Assembly (NCBI GenBank): GCA_965247295.1 | Contig: CBDFGQ010000008.1 | Coordinates: 806,001-870,000, forward strand | Direction of reading: 5' to 3' | From: CBDFGQ01 sp965247295 | GTDB lineage: Bacteria; Chloroflexota; Dehalococcoidia; Lucifugimonadales; JAGWBF01 | Length of the DNA stretch: 64,000 nucleotides | Part shown: positions 8,703-17,612 of the stretch, piece by piece | Numbering within the stretch: position 1 is the stretch's first letter | How the letters are laid out: every line of letters starts with the position of its first letter | Notes under the pieces: generated by a model | What the model was told of the DNA's origin: nothing | The model's input: the letters and a program-made list of their open reading frames with translations, nothing else | Database searches by the model: none | Translations under genes and position numbers: made by a program

Positions 8703-9533
8703 CTAGACCGCTTCACGATCGTCTGTAGCCCCCCATGGAATTTTCTGGTACTTGACCTCGACCAGGCACAGCCCCCGGGCCGGCAGGGAAGGCACGTGTC
8801 TCGGCTCCCTCGGCGGCCCCCCAGTAAGGTCCCCAATGGCCTCTACAGGTCGCCGGCCCAACCCAACTTCCACCAGTATACCATTAGTCATTCGTATCTG
8901 GTGCGGCAGAAACCCGTTGGCCTCGGATTCGATGAGAACCAACTCGCCCTGGCGCGAGACCTCCCACCGCTTGACCCGCCGCACTGGGCTCCTACCAGGA
9001 GGCAGGGACATGGCCAGGGCCGAGAAATCATGGACCCCCGCCAGGCGGCTCGAGGCTTCCTGCATCCTCTCTACATCCAATCGGGACGATACCCAGTGGG
9101 AGTATCCCCGTAGGAGGGCCGATGGCCATCTGGAGTTCAACACCGTATAGAGATACACCCTGCTAGCCGCATCTTTCCTGGAATTGAACCCATGGGGAAC
9201 CTCATGGGCTCCCCTCACCACAATGTCCGAGGGCAGATGCCAGTTAAGTGCATTCGAGAAGGTATCGGTTGTATAAGGTGCGCTGGTCAGGAAGTCCACA
9301 ACCTGTCCCTTGGCGTGAGCCCCTGAGTCGGTACGACTTGCCCCCTTAACCCTGGTAGTCTCTCCAGTGAGACTCTTTATGGCCCTCTCAAGCTCCCCTT
9401 GGATCGTGGGAACATTCGACTGCCACTGAAAGCCCTTATACCTGGTGCCATCGTACTCCAAAATGAGGGAGAGCCTCCTCGTGCCGTTCGGCTGCCGCAC
9501 GTCCCCGCAGCCGGGAAGCGGGTCGGGACTCAC
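8703..9533 (-). CDS. truA: tRNA pseudouridine(38-40) synthase TruA
   Basis: 276 residues from GTG 9533, chosen because GAGGAG lies 4 bases before it; GTG 9500 is the alternative. The enzyme isomerises uridines 38-40 of the tRNA anticodon arm. The catalytic aspartate is in GASRTDSGAHAKGQ, and the C-terminal domain has FLPHQIRMTNGILVEVG. Its place between rplQ and rplM is the usual arrangement in many Gram-positive and Chloroflexi genomes. Confidence 0.95.
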   Translation of the reverse strand: MSPDPLPGCGDVRQPNGTRRLSLILEYDGTRYKGFQWQSNVPTIQGELERAIKSLTGETTRVKGASRTDSGAHAKGQVVDFLTSAPYTTDTFSNALNWHLPSDIVVRGAHEVPHGFNSRKDAASRVYLYTVLNSRWPSALLRGYSHWVSSRLDVERMQEASSRLAGVHDFSALAMSLPPGRSPVRRVKRWEVSRQGELVLIESEANGFLPHQIRMTNGILVEVGLGRRPVEAIGDLTGGPPREPRHVPSLPARGLCLVEVKYQKIPWGATDDREAV

Positions 9534-9573
9534 CCAGCTCCTCTGTGTCTCAGCTATTCCGCCTCCAGTAGCA

Positions 9574-9927
9574 CTACACCAACTCGATGAGCGCCATCTG
9601 TGCTGCATCTCCCTTTCGGGCCCCTAACTTGATAACACGGGTATAACCACCCGCCCGGGCGGAAAATCTGAGCGCCAGGACGTCAAAGACCTTTCTTACC
9701 ACCTCATTGTTGGGTACCTGAGCAAGGGCAAGACGACGGTGGTGCAGTGTACCTTTCTTGCCGTGGGTTATGAGGCGTTCCACATACCTCCTGGCCTCGA
9801 CGGCTTTCGCTTCTGTGGTCTTTACACGCTCGTGGAGTATGACCTCGGAGACCAGCGAGCGCAGCAGTGCCCTCCGTTGGTCCGTGGCCCGGCCCAGCTT
9901 CTTGCCTGCTATACGATGCGCTACCAT
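9574..9927 (-). CDS. rplQ: 50S ribosomal protein L17
   Basis: 117 residues. It has the diagnostic KKLGRATDQRRALLRSL N-terminus and the GGYTRVIKLGARKGDAA C-terminus. It starts 3 bases after the rpoA stop, the conserved end of the alpha operon. Confidence 0.98.
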   Translation of the reverse strand: MVAHRIAGKKLGRATDQRRALLRSLVSEVILHERVKTTEAKAVEARRYVERLITHGKKGTLHHRRLALAQVPNNEVVRKVFDVLALRFSARAGGYTRVIKLGARKGDAAQMALIELV

Positions 9928-9930
9928 CGT

Positions 9931-11259
9931 TTAACCCTCAACCCCATCTTCTTCCTGCGCTAGCTGGGGTTCACCCTCGGCTTCGGATTCGGACGTTTCG
10001 GCACCTTCTCCCTCATCAGCGTCGCCGGCAGGGTCGCCGTCGGTGACCTGGGCCAGCTCCTCTTCAGCCGCCGCCACCGAAACACTATGATCCATCTGGC
10101 TCTGCGGGGAACCACCAACACCCTCTAATCCGAACGGCTCGCTCGGAGCTTCATCTCGACCCTCTTCCAGAGCCACATCCTGGGCACCACCGGCTATCTC
10201 GTCGTCACCTTCCGGCGGAGGGATCTCGGCTCCATCCCCAGCATCCTTCCCGTCTGCATAGCCGAACATCCGGGAGCTCCACTCGTCGTCGCTCAGCATA
10301 CTCTCAGTCTTCAGTTTGTCCATGAGCTCTCTAAGGGACTTCTCTCCAAAGTTCCTTATCTTGAGGAGCTCACTATTTGTCATCTCCAGCACATTGCCGA
10401 CCTTCGTGATATGGGCACGCTTCAAGCAGTTAAGGGTCCTGGGGGAAAGTTCCAGCTTCTCTATGGGAGTCTGGTATATCTCCGGCGAAACTGTGACGGA
10501 GGGCCGCTCCGGACCGCTCCTCTCCTCGGTGCCCAGGTTGCTGAATTTGAAGAAATGATCCACCAGTTCCTGCGAAGACTTCCTCAGCGCCTCCACGGGA
10601 GTGACAGTGCCATCGGTCCATACCTCCAGGATCAAGCGCTCGTAGTCGGTGACGTGCCCCACGCGTGTTCGCTCTACGTGGTAGCTGACCTTCCTCACTG
10701 GGTTGAAAATGGCATCTACGGGCAGAACGCCCATAAGTGGCCCCGCTAGCCCGTCACCCTGGGTGACTGGCTGGTAGCCTTTGCCATGGTCCACGTTGAA
10801 CTCTACGGAAAGGATGGCCTCTTCGGAGTCCAGGGTCGCCAGGTGATGCTCTGGGTTGACGACCTCGAAGTCGGCGGAAGTGGCTACGTCGCCGGCACAC
10901 ACCCTTCCTTCGCCCCTGATCTCAAGACGCATCTTACCCGGCCGCCCTGTGACAGACCGTATCCGAACGCCCTTCACATTCATGAGAAACTCCATAACCT
11001 CCTCTTTCATGTGGGGAATGGTGGAATACTCGTGCAGCACGCCGTCAATCTTGACCCACGTAATGGCGGTGCCTTCGATGGAGCTCAGGAGCATGCGACG
11101 CAAAGGGTTGCCGATGGATATACCGTAACCTCGGTCCAGAGGTTCAAAGCTAAAACTTCCATGGGTTTGCCCTTCCTCTACGATCTTGATACCTGGGGCA
11201 AGGGCTTCGACGCCACGCTGCGGCGCGGCGGTTGACAGGATAGAGGTCTCCAACATCAT
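9931..11259 (-). CDS. rpoA: RNA polymerase alpha subunit with long acidic C-terminal tail
   Basis: 442 residues from ATG 11259 (GAGGTAG upstream, 5 bases after rpsD); ATG 11256 is equally possible. The N-terminal assembly domain has NPLRRMLLSSIEGTA. The C-terminal domain (about residues 260-330) has the helix-hairpin-helix regions NCLKRAHITKVGNVL and LLKIRNFGEKSL that contact UP elements. Alpha normally ends near residue 315-330. Here about 105 further residues follow, rich in Glu, Asp, Gly and Ala with almost no basic residues, and without recognisable domains. The tail is in frame with no stop, so it is a genuine coding extension unless the base calls are wrong. Confidence 0.97.
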   Translation of the reverse strand: MMLETSILSTAAPQRGVEALAPGIKIVEEGQTHGSFSFEPLDRGYGISIGNPLRRMLLSSIEGTAITWVKIDGVLHEYSTIPHMKEEVMEFLMNVKGVRIRSVTGRPGKMRLEIRGEGRVCAGDVATSADFEVVNPEHHLATLDSEEAILSVEFNVDHGKGYQPVTQGDGLAGPLMGVLPVDAIFNPVRKVSYHVERTRVGHVTDYERLILEVWTDGTVTPVEALRKSSQELVDHFFKFSNLGTEERSGPERPSVTVSPEIYQTPIEKLELSPRTLNCLKRAHITKVGNVLEMTNSELLKIRNFGEKSLRELMDKLKTESMLSDDEWSSRMFGYADGKDAGDGAEIPPPEGDDEIAGGAQDVALEEGRDEAPSEPFGLEGVGGSPQSQMDHSVSVAAAEEELAQVTDGDPAGDADEGEGAETSESEAEGEPQLAQEEDGVEG

Positions 11260-11264
11260 CTTTA

Positions 11265-11891
11265 CTACCTCGAGTAATACTCCACTATGAGTCGTGTATC
11301 TACCGATGATTCCAGGTCCTCTTGGCTCGGGATGCTGGCCACGCTGCCCGTCATCGTGCTTGTGTCCAGGCTGAGCCAAGTAGGAACGGGCCTCTTGGGT
11401 ATGTCCCCAGTCAATGCCTTGAAAAACTCCCGCTGTTTATGGGACTCCTTCCACGCAATGACCTCGCCCGGTTTCATCAAGTAGGATGGAACGTTGGTCT
11501 TGCGGCCATTTACCGTAAAGTGGCCATGGAGCACCAGCTGGCGCGCCTGCCTGCGGGACTCGGAGAAACCCAGCCTGAAAACTGCGTTGTCCAGACGCCT
11601 TTCCAGCAGCTCCAGCAAGTACTGCCCAGTGACGCCGGGCTTCCTGAAAGCCTGCTCCATGTACCTCCGAAACTGGCCTTCCATTACTCCATAGATATAC
11701 CGGGCCTTCTGCTTCTCCCGAAGCTGTATACCCCGGTCGGAAACGCGCCGCCTACGGCCCGATTGGTCTCCAGGGGGTGCCCTCCGACGCTCTATGGCGC
11801 ATCGGGGGGTGAAGCACCGCTCCCCCTTAAGGAACAGCTTCTCACCCACCCTGCGACAAAGTCTACAAACCGGTCCTGTGTATCGTCCCAT
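11265..11891 (-). CDS. rpsD: 30S ribosomal protein S4 (zinc-binding type)
   Basis: 208 residues from ATG 11891. A GTG at 11933 would add 14 unrelated residues. The N-terminus has the four-cysteine C+ form (CRLC, then C and C in GERCFTPRC), followed by the S4 RNA-binding domain (RLDNAVFRLGFSESRRQARQ). S4 initiates 30S assembly and often represses its own operon. Confidence 0.97.
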   Translation of the reverse strand: MGRYTGPVCRLCRRVGEKLFLKGERCFTPRCAIERRRAPPGDQSGRRRRVSDRGIQLREKQKARYIYGVMEGQFRRYMEQAFRKPGVTGQYLLELLERRLDNAVFRLGFSESRRQARQLVLHGHFTVNGRKTNVPSYLMKPGEVIAWKESHKQREFFKALTGDIPKRPVPTWLSLDTSTMTGSVASIPSQEDLESSVDTRLIVEYYSR

Positions 11892-11902
11892 GGCTAAATA
11901 CC

Positions 11903-12286
11903 CTATACCCTCCTTCGGTTCGGGGGGCGGCACCCGTTATGGGGAATGGGTGTAACGTCCCTTATGGTGGTTATGGTCAGTCCCGCTGCCTGAAGGGAGC
12001 GAATGGCGGCCTCTCTGCCAGCGCCTGGTCCCTTGATGTACACATCCACCTGTCTCAGGCCCTGGTCCATTCCCCTCCGAGCCGCGTTCTCCGCCGCCCG
12101 CTGAGCGGCGAAGGCGGTGCCCTTACGCGAGCCCTTGAATCCCGACGTGCCCGCGCTGGTAGATACCAGTACGCTGCCCGCCGGATCGGTAAGGGTGACA
12201 AGAGTGTTGTTGAACGTAGACCGGACATAGGCCCGGCCGCTTGGTATGACCCTTCGCTCTCTCCTCCGACTTCTGGTTCTAGCCAT
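11903..12286 (-). CDS. rpsK: 30S ribosomal protein S11
   Basis: 127 residues behind an AAAGGAGG site. It has STFNNTLVTLTD and the invariant end HNGCRPPNRRRV. Standard alpha-operon position between S13 and S4. Confidence 0.98.
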   Translation of the reverse strand: MARTRSRRRERRVIPSGRAYVRSTFNNTLVTLTDPAGSVLVSTSAGTSGFKGSRKGTAFAAQRAAENAARRGMDQGLRQVDVYIKGPGAGREAAIRSLQAAGLTITTIRDVTPIPHNGCRPPNRRRV

Positions 12287-12295
12287 GGGCCTCCT

Positions 12296-12688
12296 TTACT
12301 TCTTTCCGCCTGTCCGGCGACCGCGACCGGCAACTGTCCTTCGCGGCCCTTTTCGGGTCCTGGCGTTGGTACGGGTCCTCTGGCCCCGGAGGGGGAGTCC
12401 GCGCCGGTGCCGCAAACCACGGTAGGAACCGATCTCGATAAGCCTGCGTATGTTCATTGTGATTTCTCGCCGCAGGTCGCCCTCCACCCTGAACTCCCGG
12501 TCGATGATCTCTCTTAGCCGGTCTATTTGCTGCTCCGATAGCTCCGTTACCTTGGGCGTGGGATCGCCGTCTATGTCCGCCTTCTGTAGTATGTTCTGGG
12601 CCATGCCGGGGCCTATACCGTAGATCTTGAGCAAGGCTACATCCAGCCTTTTACCGTCCGGTATATCTACACCTGCTACACGGACCAT
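12296..12688 (-). CDS. rpsM: 30S ribosomal protein S13
   Basis: 130 residues with AGGAGG before the ATG. The helix-two-turn-helix core and the GLRHRRGLPLRGQRT segment are present, with a basic C-terminal tail that approaches tRNA. First protein of the alpha operon proper. Confidence 0.98.
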   Translation of the reverse strand: MVRVAGVDIPDGKRLDVALLKIYGIGPGMAQNILQKADIDGDPTPKVTELSEQQIDRLREIIDREFRVEGDLRREITMNIRRLIEIGSYRGLRHRRGLPLRGQRTRTNARTRKGPRRTVAGRGRRTGGKK

Positions 12689-12705
12689 CGTTGTCCTCCT
12701 AGCTG

Positions 12706-12819
12706 CTAGCCCTGTCTCTGGGCGTGCCTGGGATTGGAGCAGATGATGCGCACCGCCCCCTTTCGCCTGATGACCCTACACTTGTCACATCGAGGCCTCA
12801 CGGACGCCTTTACTTTCAT
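12706..12819 (-). CDS. rpmJ: 50S ribosomal protein L36
   Basis: A 37-codon gene. Translation gives MKVKASVRPRCDKC and then CSNPRHAQRQG, the complete L36 with zinc ligands Cys11, Cys14, Cys27 and His32. It is the zinc-containing (C+) form. It lies between infA and rpsM as expected. Confidence 0.97.
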   Translation of the reverse strand: MKVKASVRPRCDKCRVIRRKGAVRIICSNPRHAQRQG

Positions 12820-12827
12820 GTCACCGC

Positions 12828-13046
12828 CTACTTGAACCGGTAGGTTATACGCCCGCGGGTAAGGTCGTAAGGCGAAAGCTCCACCAGGACCCGGTCTCCG
12901 GGAAGCACCCTGATGAAGTGAAGTCGAATTTTGCCCGAAACGTGGGCCAGCACCTTGTGATCGTTGGGCAGCTCCACCCTGAACATGCCGTTGGGTAGGG
13001 CTTCCATCACCATCGCCTCCACCTCGATTGCTTCTTTCTTAGCCAT
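12828..13046 (-). CDS. infA: Translation initiation factor IF-1
   Basis: 72 residues, a single OB-fold domain, full length. Typical motifs are LPNGMFRVELPN, HVSGKIRLHFIRVLPGD and LSPYDLTRGRITYR. It binds the 30S A site during initiation. Eight bases separate it from rpmJ. Confidence 0.98.
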   Translation of the reverse strand: MAKKEAIEVEAMVMEALPNGMFRVELPNDHKVLAHVSGKIRLHFIRVLPGDRVLVELSPYDLTRGRITYRFK

Positions 13047-13076
13047 AAACCCTTTTAACCACTCCTGATTTATTCC

Positions 13077-13880
13077 CTACCTTGGCTTGGTCAAAATCTC
13101 GGGCTCTCCATCCACAATCGCGATTGTATGCTCAAAGTGGGCGGACAGACTCCCATCGGCCGTGACGATCGTCCACTGGTCCTCCAGAAGCCGGGTCCGC
13201 CAGTCCCCCACGTTGACCATAGGCTCGATGGCTATAGTCATACCCTGCCGCAGCAAGGGCCCCTTCCCGGGGAGCCCATAGTTTGGCACCTGGGGATCCT
13301 CATGTAAAAACCGGCCCACGCCGTGCCCCACGTATTCCCGCACTACGCTATAACCCCGGGCCTCCGCGTACTCCTGTACGGCCGCTCCAATATCTCCCAC
13401 CCGCGCCCCGTTCCTGGCTGCAGCGATGCCCTTCTCGAGTGAAACGCGGGTCACCTCGATGAGATCCTGGGCCTGATCGGTTATCTGTCCCACGCCCACC
13501 GTAACGGCGGCGTCCCCGATAAAACCATCGCAGAGCGCCCCCACGTCTATCTTAACCAGGTCTCCATCTTTAATCACTCTGTCACCGGGTATGCCGTGGA
13601 CTATCTCCTGGTTGATGGATGTACATATGCTGGCTGGAAAGCCCCTGTAGCCCTTGAAGGCCGGCTCTCCCCCCAAACTCCTTATCTCCCGCTCAGCTAT
13701 GCCGTCCAAGTCCAGCGTCCTCATGCCTGCCCCTACAGCCTCTTTCAGGACCGCCAGAGTGGCACCGACGATGGCACCCGCACGGCGCATGGCCTCCATC
13801 TCCTTAGGAGACTTGATCGTAATCCCCCCGGCGTATGGCGACGCCGAGTTGGAGGCCGTTTCAAACTTTCCTATCTTCAT
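13077..13880 (-). CDS. map: Type I methionine aminopeptidase
   Basis: 267 residues. The five metal ligands of the pita-bread fold are visible: Asp in KIDVG, Asp in FIGDAA, His in GHGVG, Glu in IEPM and Glu in FEHTI. It removes the initiator methionine from nascent proteins. An N-terminal extension of about 20 residues precedes the usual start of homology (ITIKSPKEMEAMR). Located between adk and infA, as in many bacteria. Confidence 0.97.
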   Translation of the reverse strand: MKIGKFETASNSASPYAGGITIKSPKEMEAMRRAGAIVGATLAVLKEAVGAGMRTLDLDGIAEREIRSLGGEPAFKGYRGFPASICTSINQEIVHGIPGDRVIKDGDLVKIDVGALCDGFIGDAAVTVGVGQITDQAQDLIEVTRVSLEKGIAAARNGARVGDIGAAVQEYAEARGYSVVREYVGHGVGRFLHEDPQVPNYGLPGKGPLLRQGMTIAIEPMVNVGDWRTRLLEDQWTIVTADGSLSAHFEHTIAIVDGEPEILTKPR

Positions 13881-13924
13881 GTTAGCACTTTGCTAGAGAC
13901 TTGAATACCGGGACCAACCGCGAT

Positions 13925-14599
13925 TCAACGTTTCAACCCTGCAAGGAGCCGTTGACCTACCTTATCGACACTCCCCCGGCCATCCACGTCCACCAGCTTT
14001 CCGGCCTTGGAATAGTACTGTACAAGGGGCTCGGTCTCTTCCTGGTATACCTGTATTCGGACTCTGACCGCCTCCGGCATGTCGTCTTCTCGCTGGTATA
14101 ACTCGCCACTGCAAAGGTCACACCTGCCCAGTGTCCCAGGAGGGGCGGCCTCTCGGTGGTAGGGTGCCTCACACTGCCGACAGACCAACCTCCCATTAAG
14201 CCGACTCACCAGCTCCTCCTCGGACACCTTCATAAGGAAAACCAGGCTTAGCTCCTGGCCACGAGCCGCCAGGGCCTCATCCAGCGCCCGCGCCTGGACC
14301 GGGTTTCGAGGGAACCCGTCCAGCAGGAACCCCTTCTCACACAATGGTGGCAGGATCCTCTCCATGACCATGGCTATGGTAATGTCGTCGGGTACCAACA
14401 GGCCGTGGCTCATGTACTCTATGGACTTGAGGCCGAGGGGCGTTCCCTGGCGTTGATGGTTCCGGAACAGGTCCCCGGGCGCGACATGGGCCACACCCAG
14501 CATTTCGGCCAGCATCATGGCCTGAGTCCCCTTGCCTGCGCCGGGGGGGCCTAGCAGGACCAGGCGATTTGGAAACACTGTCCCGTCCCTCGAGCTCAC
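13925..14599 (-). CDS. adk: Adenylate kinase with zinc-binding lid
   Basis: 224 residues from a GTG start 9 bases after secY. The P-loop is GPPGAGKGT; the lid carries a C-x2-C-x16-C-x2-C zinc site (CRQC and CDLC). It interconverts ATP + AMP and 2 ADP. The zinc lid is typical of Gram-positive and many Chloroflexi enzymes. Confidence 0.97.
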   Translation of the reverse strand: MSSRDGTVFPNRLVLLGPPGAGKGTQAMMLAEMLGVAHVAPGDLFRNHQRQGTPLGLKSIEYMSHGLLVPDDITIAMVMERILPPLCEKGFLLDGFPRNPVQARALDEALAARGQELSLVFLMKVSEEELVSRLNGRLVCRQCEAPYHREAAPPGTLGRCDLCSGELYQREDDMPEAVRVRIQVYQEETEPLVQYYSKAGKLVDVDGRGSVDKVGQRLLAGLKR

Positions 14600-14608
14600 G
14601 ACGGCACC

Positions 14609-15931
14609 TTACCTCAAAAATCCTTCGTAGTTCCGCATAAGCAGCTGGGCCTCAAGCTGGCGCAGCGTATCCAGGCCCACTCCAACCATAATGAGCAGAC
14701 TAATGCTCGGGAGCGTGATGGCCTGCACGCCCGTCAGGAGCGATGCCAGGAAGGGTGTAATCCACACAAGCCCCAGGAAGAGGGCGCCTCCCCACGTCAG
14801 CCTCAGTATTACCCGGTTAAGGTAGTCCTGGGTCGGCTTGCCGGGCCGAATGCCGGGCACGAAGCCGCCATTACGCTGTAGGTTCTCCGCTAGGCTCTGC
14901 TGTTGGAAGATCACCAACGTATAGAAAAAGGTAAACATTACTACAAGTACAAAGCTCAGAGCCCAGTAGAGGACGTGGGTGGGGCTGAACCACCCTGCCA
15001 ACGTGTCCGCCACCGATCCCACCCAGTCGCCCCTGACGCCCAGGAAGTTGGCTATCGTACCGGGCAATATGACCACCGCCGAGGCGAAAATGACAGGGAT
15101 CATCCCCGCCGAGTTAATCCTTATTGGCAGATAGGTCGCCCCCGTCTGGCGGTACATCCTGCCGCCCCGGAAGATGCTCCGCCCGTACTGGACCGGTATA
15201 CGACGGTGGGCTTCTGTAAATATCACGATTAGGGCTACTACCGATAAGCCTATAATTGCTAGCCAGATAATTCCCAGGGCATTGGTCTGGTCGGCCGCCT
15301 GCTGCATCAACCGGGGGAAGCCCGCCACGATACCCCCGAAGATGATGAGGGAGATGCCGTTTCCGATACCCCTTTCCGTTATCAGCTCTCCCAGCCATAC
15401 CAGGAACATGGTGCCTGCCACCAGCGACAGGAGCATGGCGATGGTGGATATGAAGTCGCTACCCGGCCCCGGCCAAATTCCCCCGATCACCCCGGCCTGC
15501 TGGACAAGCTGCAGTTGGCCGTAGCCCTGGGCGAAGGCTACAGGCACGGTCAACCAATGGATGATGCGGTTAATCTTCTGCCGGCCCAGCTCCCCTTCCT
15601 TGGAGAGCTTCTGTAGACTGGGTATTACCGGCACCAGCAGCTGCATGACGATGGACGAGGTGATGTAAGGGAACACACCCAGGGCTGCCACGCTAAGGTT
15701 TCGGAGGGCCCCTCCGCTGAACACATCGAGAAAGCCCAAGAGCTGGTTGGTGTCGAATAGAGCGTCCAGCCTGTTCTGGTCTATTCCGGGGATTGGCACC
15801 TGGGCCACGAACCGGAATATAGCCAGCATGGCCAGCGTGAACAGTATCTTCGCTCTAAGATCAGGTATGCGGAAGGCGTCGATGGCTGCCTGTATCAGCT
15901 TCGGCCGCCCCTCCACTTCCTGGGTCATCAT
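14609..15931 (-). CDS. secY: Preprotein translocase subunit SecY
   Basis: 440 residues from ATG 15931; a TTG at 15937 and an ATG at 15928 are alternatives. Ten membrane segments are recognisable, with GVFPYITSSIVMQLL (TM2) and KPTQDYLNRVILRLTW near TM9. It forms the channel for Sec-dependent export and lies between L15 and Adk in the spc order. Confidence 0.98.
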   Translation of the reverse strand: MMTQEVEGRPKLIQAAIDAFRIPDLRAKILFTLAMLAIFRFVAQVPIPGIDQNRLDALFDTNQLLGFLDVFSGGALRNLSVAALGVFPYITSSIVMQLLVPVIPSLQKLSKEGELGRQKINRIIHWLTVPVAFAQGYGQLQLVQQAGVIGGIWPGPGSDFISTIAMLLSLVAGTMFLVWLGELITERGIGNGISLIIFGGIVAGFPRLMQQAADQTNALGIIWLAIIGLSVVALIVIFTEAHRRIPVQYGRSIFRGGRMYRQTGATYLPIRINSAGMIPVIFASAVVILPGTIANFLGVRGDWVGSVADTLAGWFSPTHVLYWALSFVLVVMFTFFYTLVIFQQQSLAENLQRNGGFVPGIRPGKPTQDYLNRVILRLTWGGALFLGLVWITPFLASLLTGVQAITLPSISLLIMVGVGLDTLRQLEAQLLMRNYEGFLR

Positions 15932-15933
15932 AC

Positions 15934-16377
15934 TCAAAGCAACTGGATCCGGCCGCCGGCCGCCTCTATTTTCTGACGGGCCGACCGAGTGAATTTGTGG
16001 GCCGATACGTCCAACGGAACCGCGATCTCGCCATCTCCCAGCACCTTCACCGGATACTTCAGTTTTCTCAGGTACCCGGTCTCGAGGAGCATTTTAGGCG
16101 TCACTTTCGATTCACCGGGCAGGGAACTAAGCGCTTCCAACTTCACAAGGTGGTACCTTTTCTTGAAGATGTTGGTGAATCCTCGCTTCATTGGCAGCCC
16201 TTTTATCAAGGGCAGCTGTCCGCCCTCAAATCCCGGCCGGATGCCCCTGCCCGAGCGCGATTTCTGTCCCTTCATACCACGGCCCGCGGTGCTGCCATGA
16301 CCACTGGCATCGCCGCGTCCAACCCGCTTCCGAGGCCTCCACGACCCAGGGGGTCGAGTCACCTCATGCGCCATCAT
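15934..16377 (-). CDS. rplO: 50S ribosomal protein L15
   Basis: 147 residues. The glycine-rich N-terminus (RVGRGDASGHGSTAGRG, then KGQKSRSG) and the C-terminal AHKFTRSARQKIEAAGG are typical. Tandem ATGs lie at 16377 and 16374. Confidence 0.97.
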   Translation of the reverse strand: MMAHEVTRPPGSWRPRKRVGRGDASGHGSTAGRGMKGQKSRSGRGIRPGFEGGQLPLIKGLPMKRGFTNIFKKRYHLVKLEALSSLPGESKVTPKMLLETGYLRKLKYPVKVLGDGEIAVPLDVSAHKFTRSARQKIEAAGGRIQLL

Positions 16378-16446
16378 TATTTGTACTCACCTTCCCTGTC
16401 CTAAAGTTCCACCCTCTGCTCAAGGGTGCCAGAACCCCGGGCGCCG

Positions 16447-16659
16447 TCAGCCGCCGTCCTTCGAAACTGGACCAGCGTCATCCACCGCTTCCACCAGCAG
16501 CATGTGGCGCACCGCGCTAACCATGCCCCGAATGGTGGGGCTGTCCCGGTGCACAACCGACTGGTGGAGCCGTCGCAGGCCCAGGCTACGAACGACGGCC
16601 CTCTGACGACGGTTGCGACCGATACCGCTCTTCTTCCATGTTATCTTTAGGTCGGCCAT
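16447..16659 (-). CDS. rpmD: 50S ribosomal protein L30
   Basis: 70 residues, slightly longer than the usual 60 because of a short C-terminal tail. It begins MADLKITWKKSGIGR and has SLGLRRLHQSV. About 70 noncoding bases separate it from rplO. Confidence 0.93.
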   Translation of the reverse strand: MADLKITWKKSGIGRNRRQRAVVRSLGLRRLHQSVVHRDSPTIRGMVSAVRHMLLVEAVDDAGPVSKDGG

Positions 16660-16686
16660 TTTACACCTGAAGTCCCTAACCGGTAT

Positions 16687-17211
16687 CTATCTCTCCGGCC
16701 TCTGGAGTCTGCGGCGCCGAGCTAGCTCCTCGGCTGGGTCCTTCAACCTCTTCAGGGCATCCATGGTCGCATAGACCACGTTGATGTGGTTCCGCGACCC
16801 CAGGCACTTCGCGACTACATCCTTGGCGCCCGCCAGGTCAAGCACCGCCCGGATTACGCCTGCCGCTATGATTCCCGTTCCCGGTGGAGCGGGCTTGATC
16901 AGGACGATGGATGCTCCCTTGGTGGTGGACGTCTCCTGGGGTATGGTCGTACCCTTCAGGGGAACTCGAACCAGGTTTTTCCTGGCCAGGGCGTTGCCCT
17001 TCCTGACGGCATCGGGAATGGCCCGGGCCTTCCCCAGGCCTACCCCCACCACCCCTTCCCCGTCTCCCACGACCACCAGGGCGTTGAATCGCAGATGGCG
17101 GCCCCCCTTGACCACCTTGGCTATGCGCCGGGTATACACTACCCGCTCGTTCAGATTGAGCCCGGTGGGGTCTATCCTCCCACCAGCCTCCCGGGTCAAA
17201 GCAGAGACCAT
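16687..17211 (-). CDS. rpsE: 30S ribosomal protein S5
   Basis: 174 residues. Both S5 domains are present (ERVVYTRRIAKVVKGGRHL; PAPPGTGIIAAGVIRAVLDL). Its ATG overlaps the rplR stop by one base (TAATG), indicating coupled translation. Confidence 0.98.
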   Translation of the reverse strand: MVSALTREAGGRIDPTGLNLNERVVYTRRIAKVVKGGRHLRFNALVVVGDGEGVVGVGLGKARAIPDAVRKGNALARKNLVRVPLKGTTIPQETSTTKGASIVLIKPAPPGTGIIAAGVIRAVLDLAGAKDVVAKCLGSRNHINVVYATMDALKRLKDPAEELARRRRLQRPER

Positions 17212-17579
17212 TAGAAGACGAGACCTCCTTCCCTGGCGGCTTCGGCCACGGCCCTTACACGGCCGTGGAATTTGTATCCCCCCCGGTCGAAGACCACCTT
17301 GCTCGCCCCCTTTTCCAGCGCCCGCTCAGCTATAGCGGTGCCGACTGCCTTGGACAGCTCGGACTTGGCCCCTTTCTTTGCGCAGGGGCCAGATCCAAGC
17401 TCCAGGCTGGAGGCCGCGGCCAAGGTACGGCCGTTTACGTCGTCTATGACCTGGGCGTAGACATGATTTAGGCTACGGAACACGCAAAGCCGAGGACGCT
17501 CGGATGTCCCCCGTACCTTACGGCGGACCCTGCGATGTCTCGCCACGCGTAGCTTCCGCGAGTCCTTGTCTTTAGGCAT
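17211..17579 (-). CDS. rplR: 50S ribosomal protein L18
   Basis: 122 residues. It has RHRRVRRKVRGTSERPRLCV, which binds 5S rRNA, and the VVFDRGGYKFHGRV end. Confidence 0.98.
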   Translation of the reverse strand: MPKDKDSRKLRVARHRRVRRKVRGTSERPRLCVFRSLNHVYAQVIDDVNGRTLAAASSLELGSGPCAKKGAKSELSKAVGTAIAERALEKGASKVVFDRGGYKFHGRVRAVAEAAREGGLVF

Positions 17580-17612
17580 TCGTTGTTCCCCGTAGCTTAC
17601 CGTAAGGGTACG

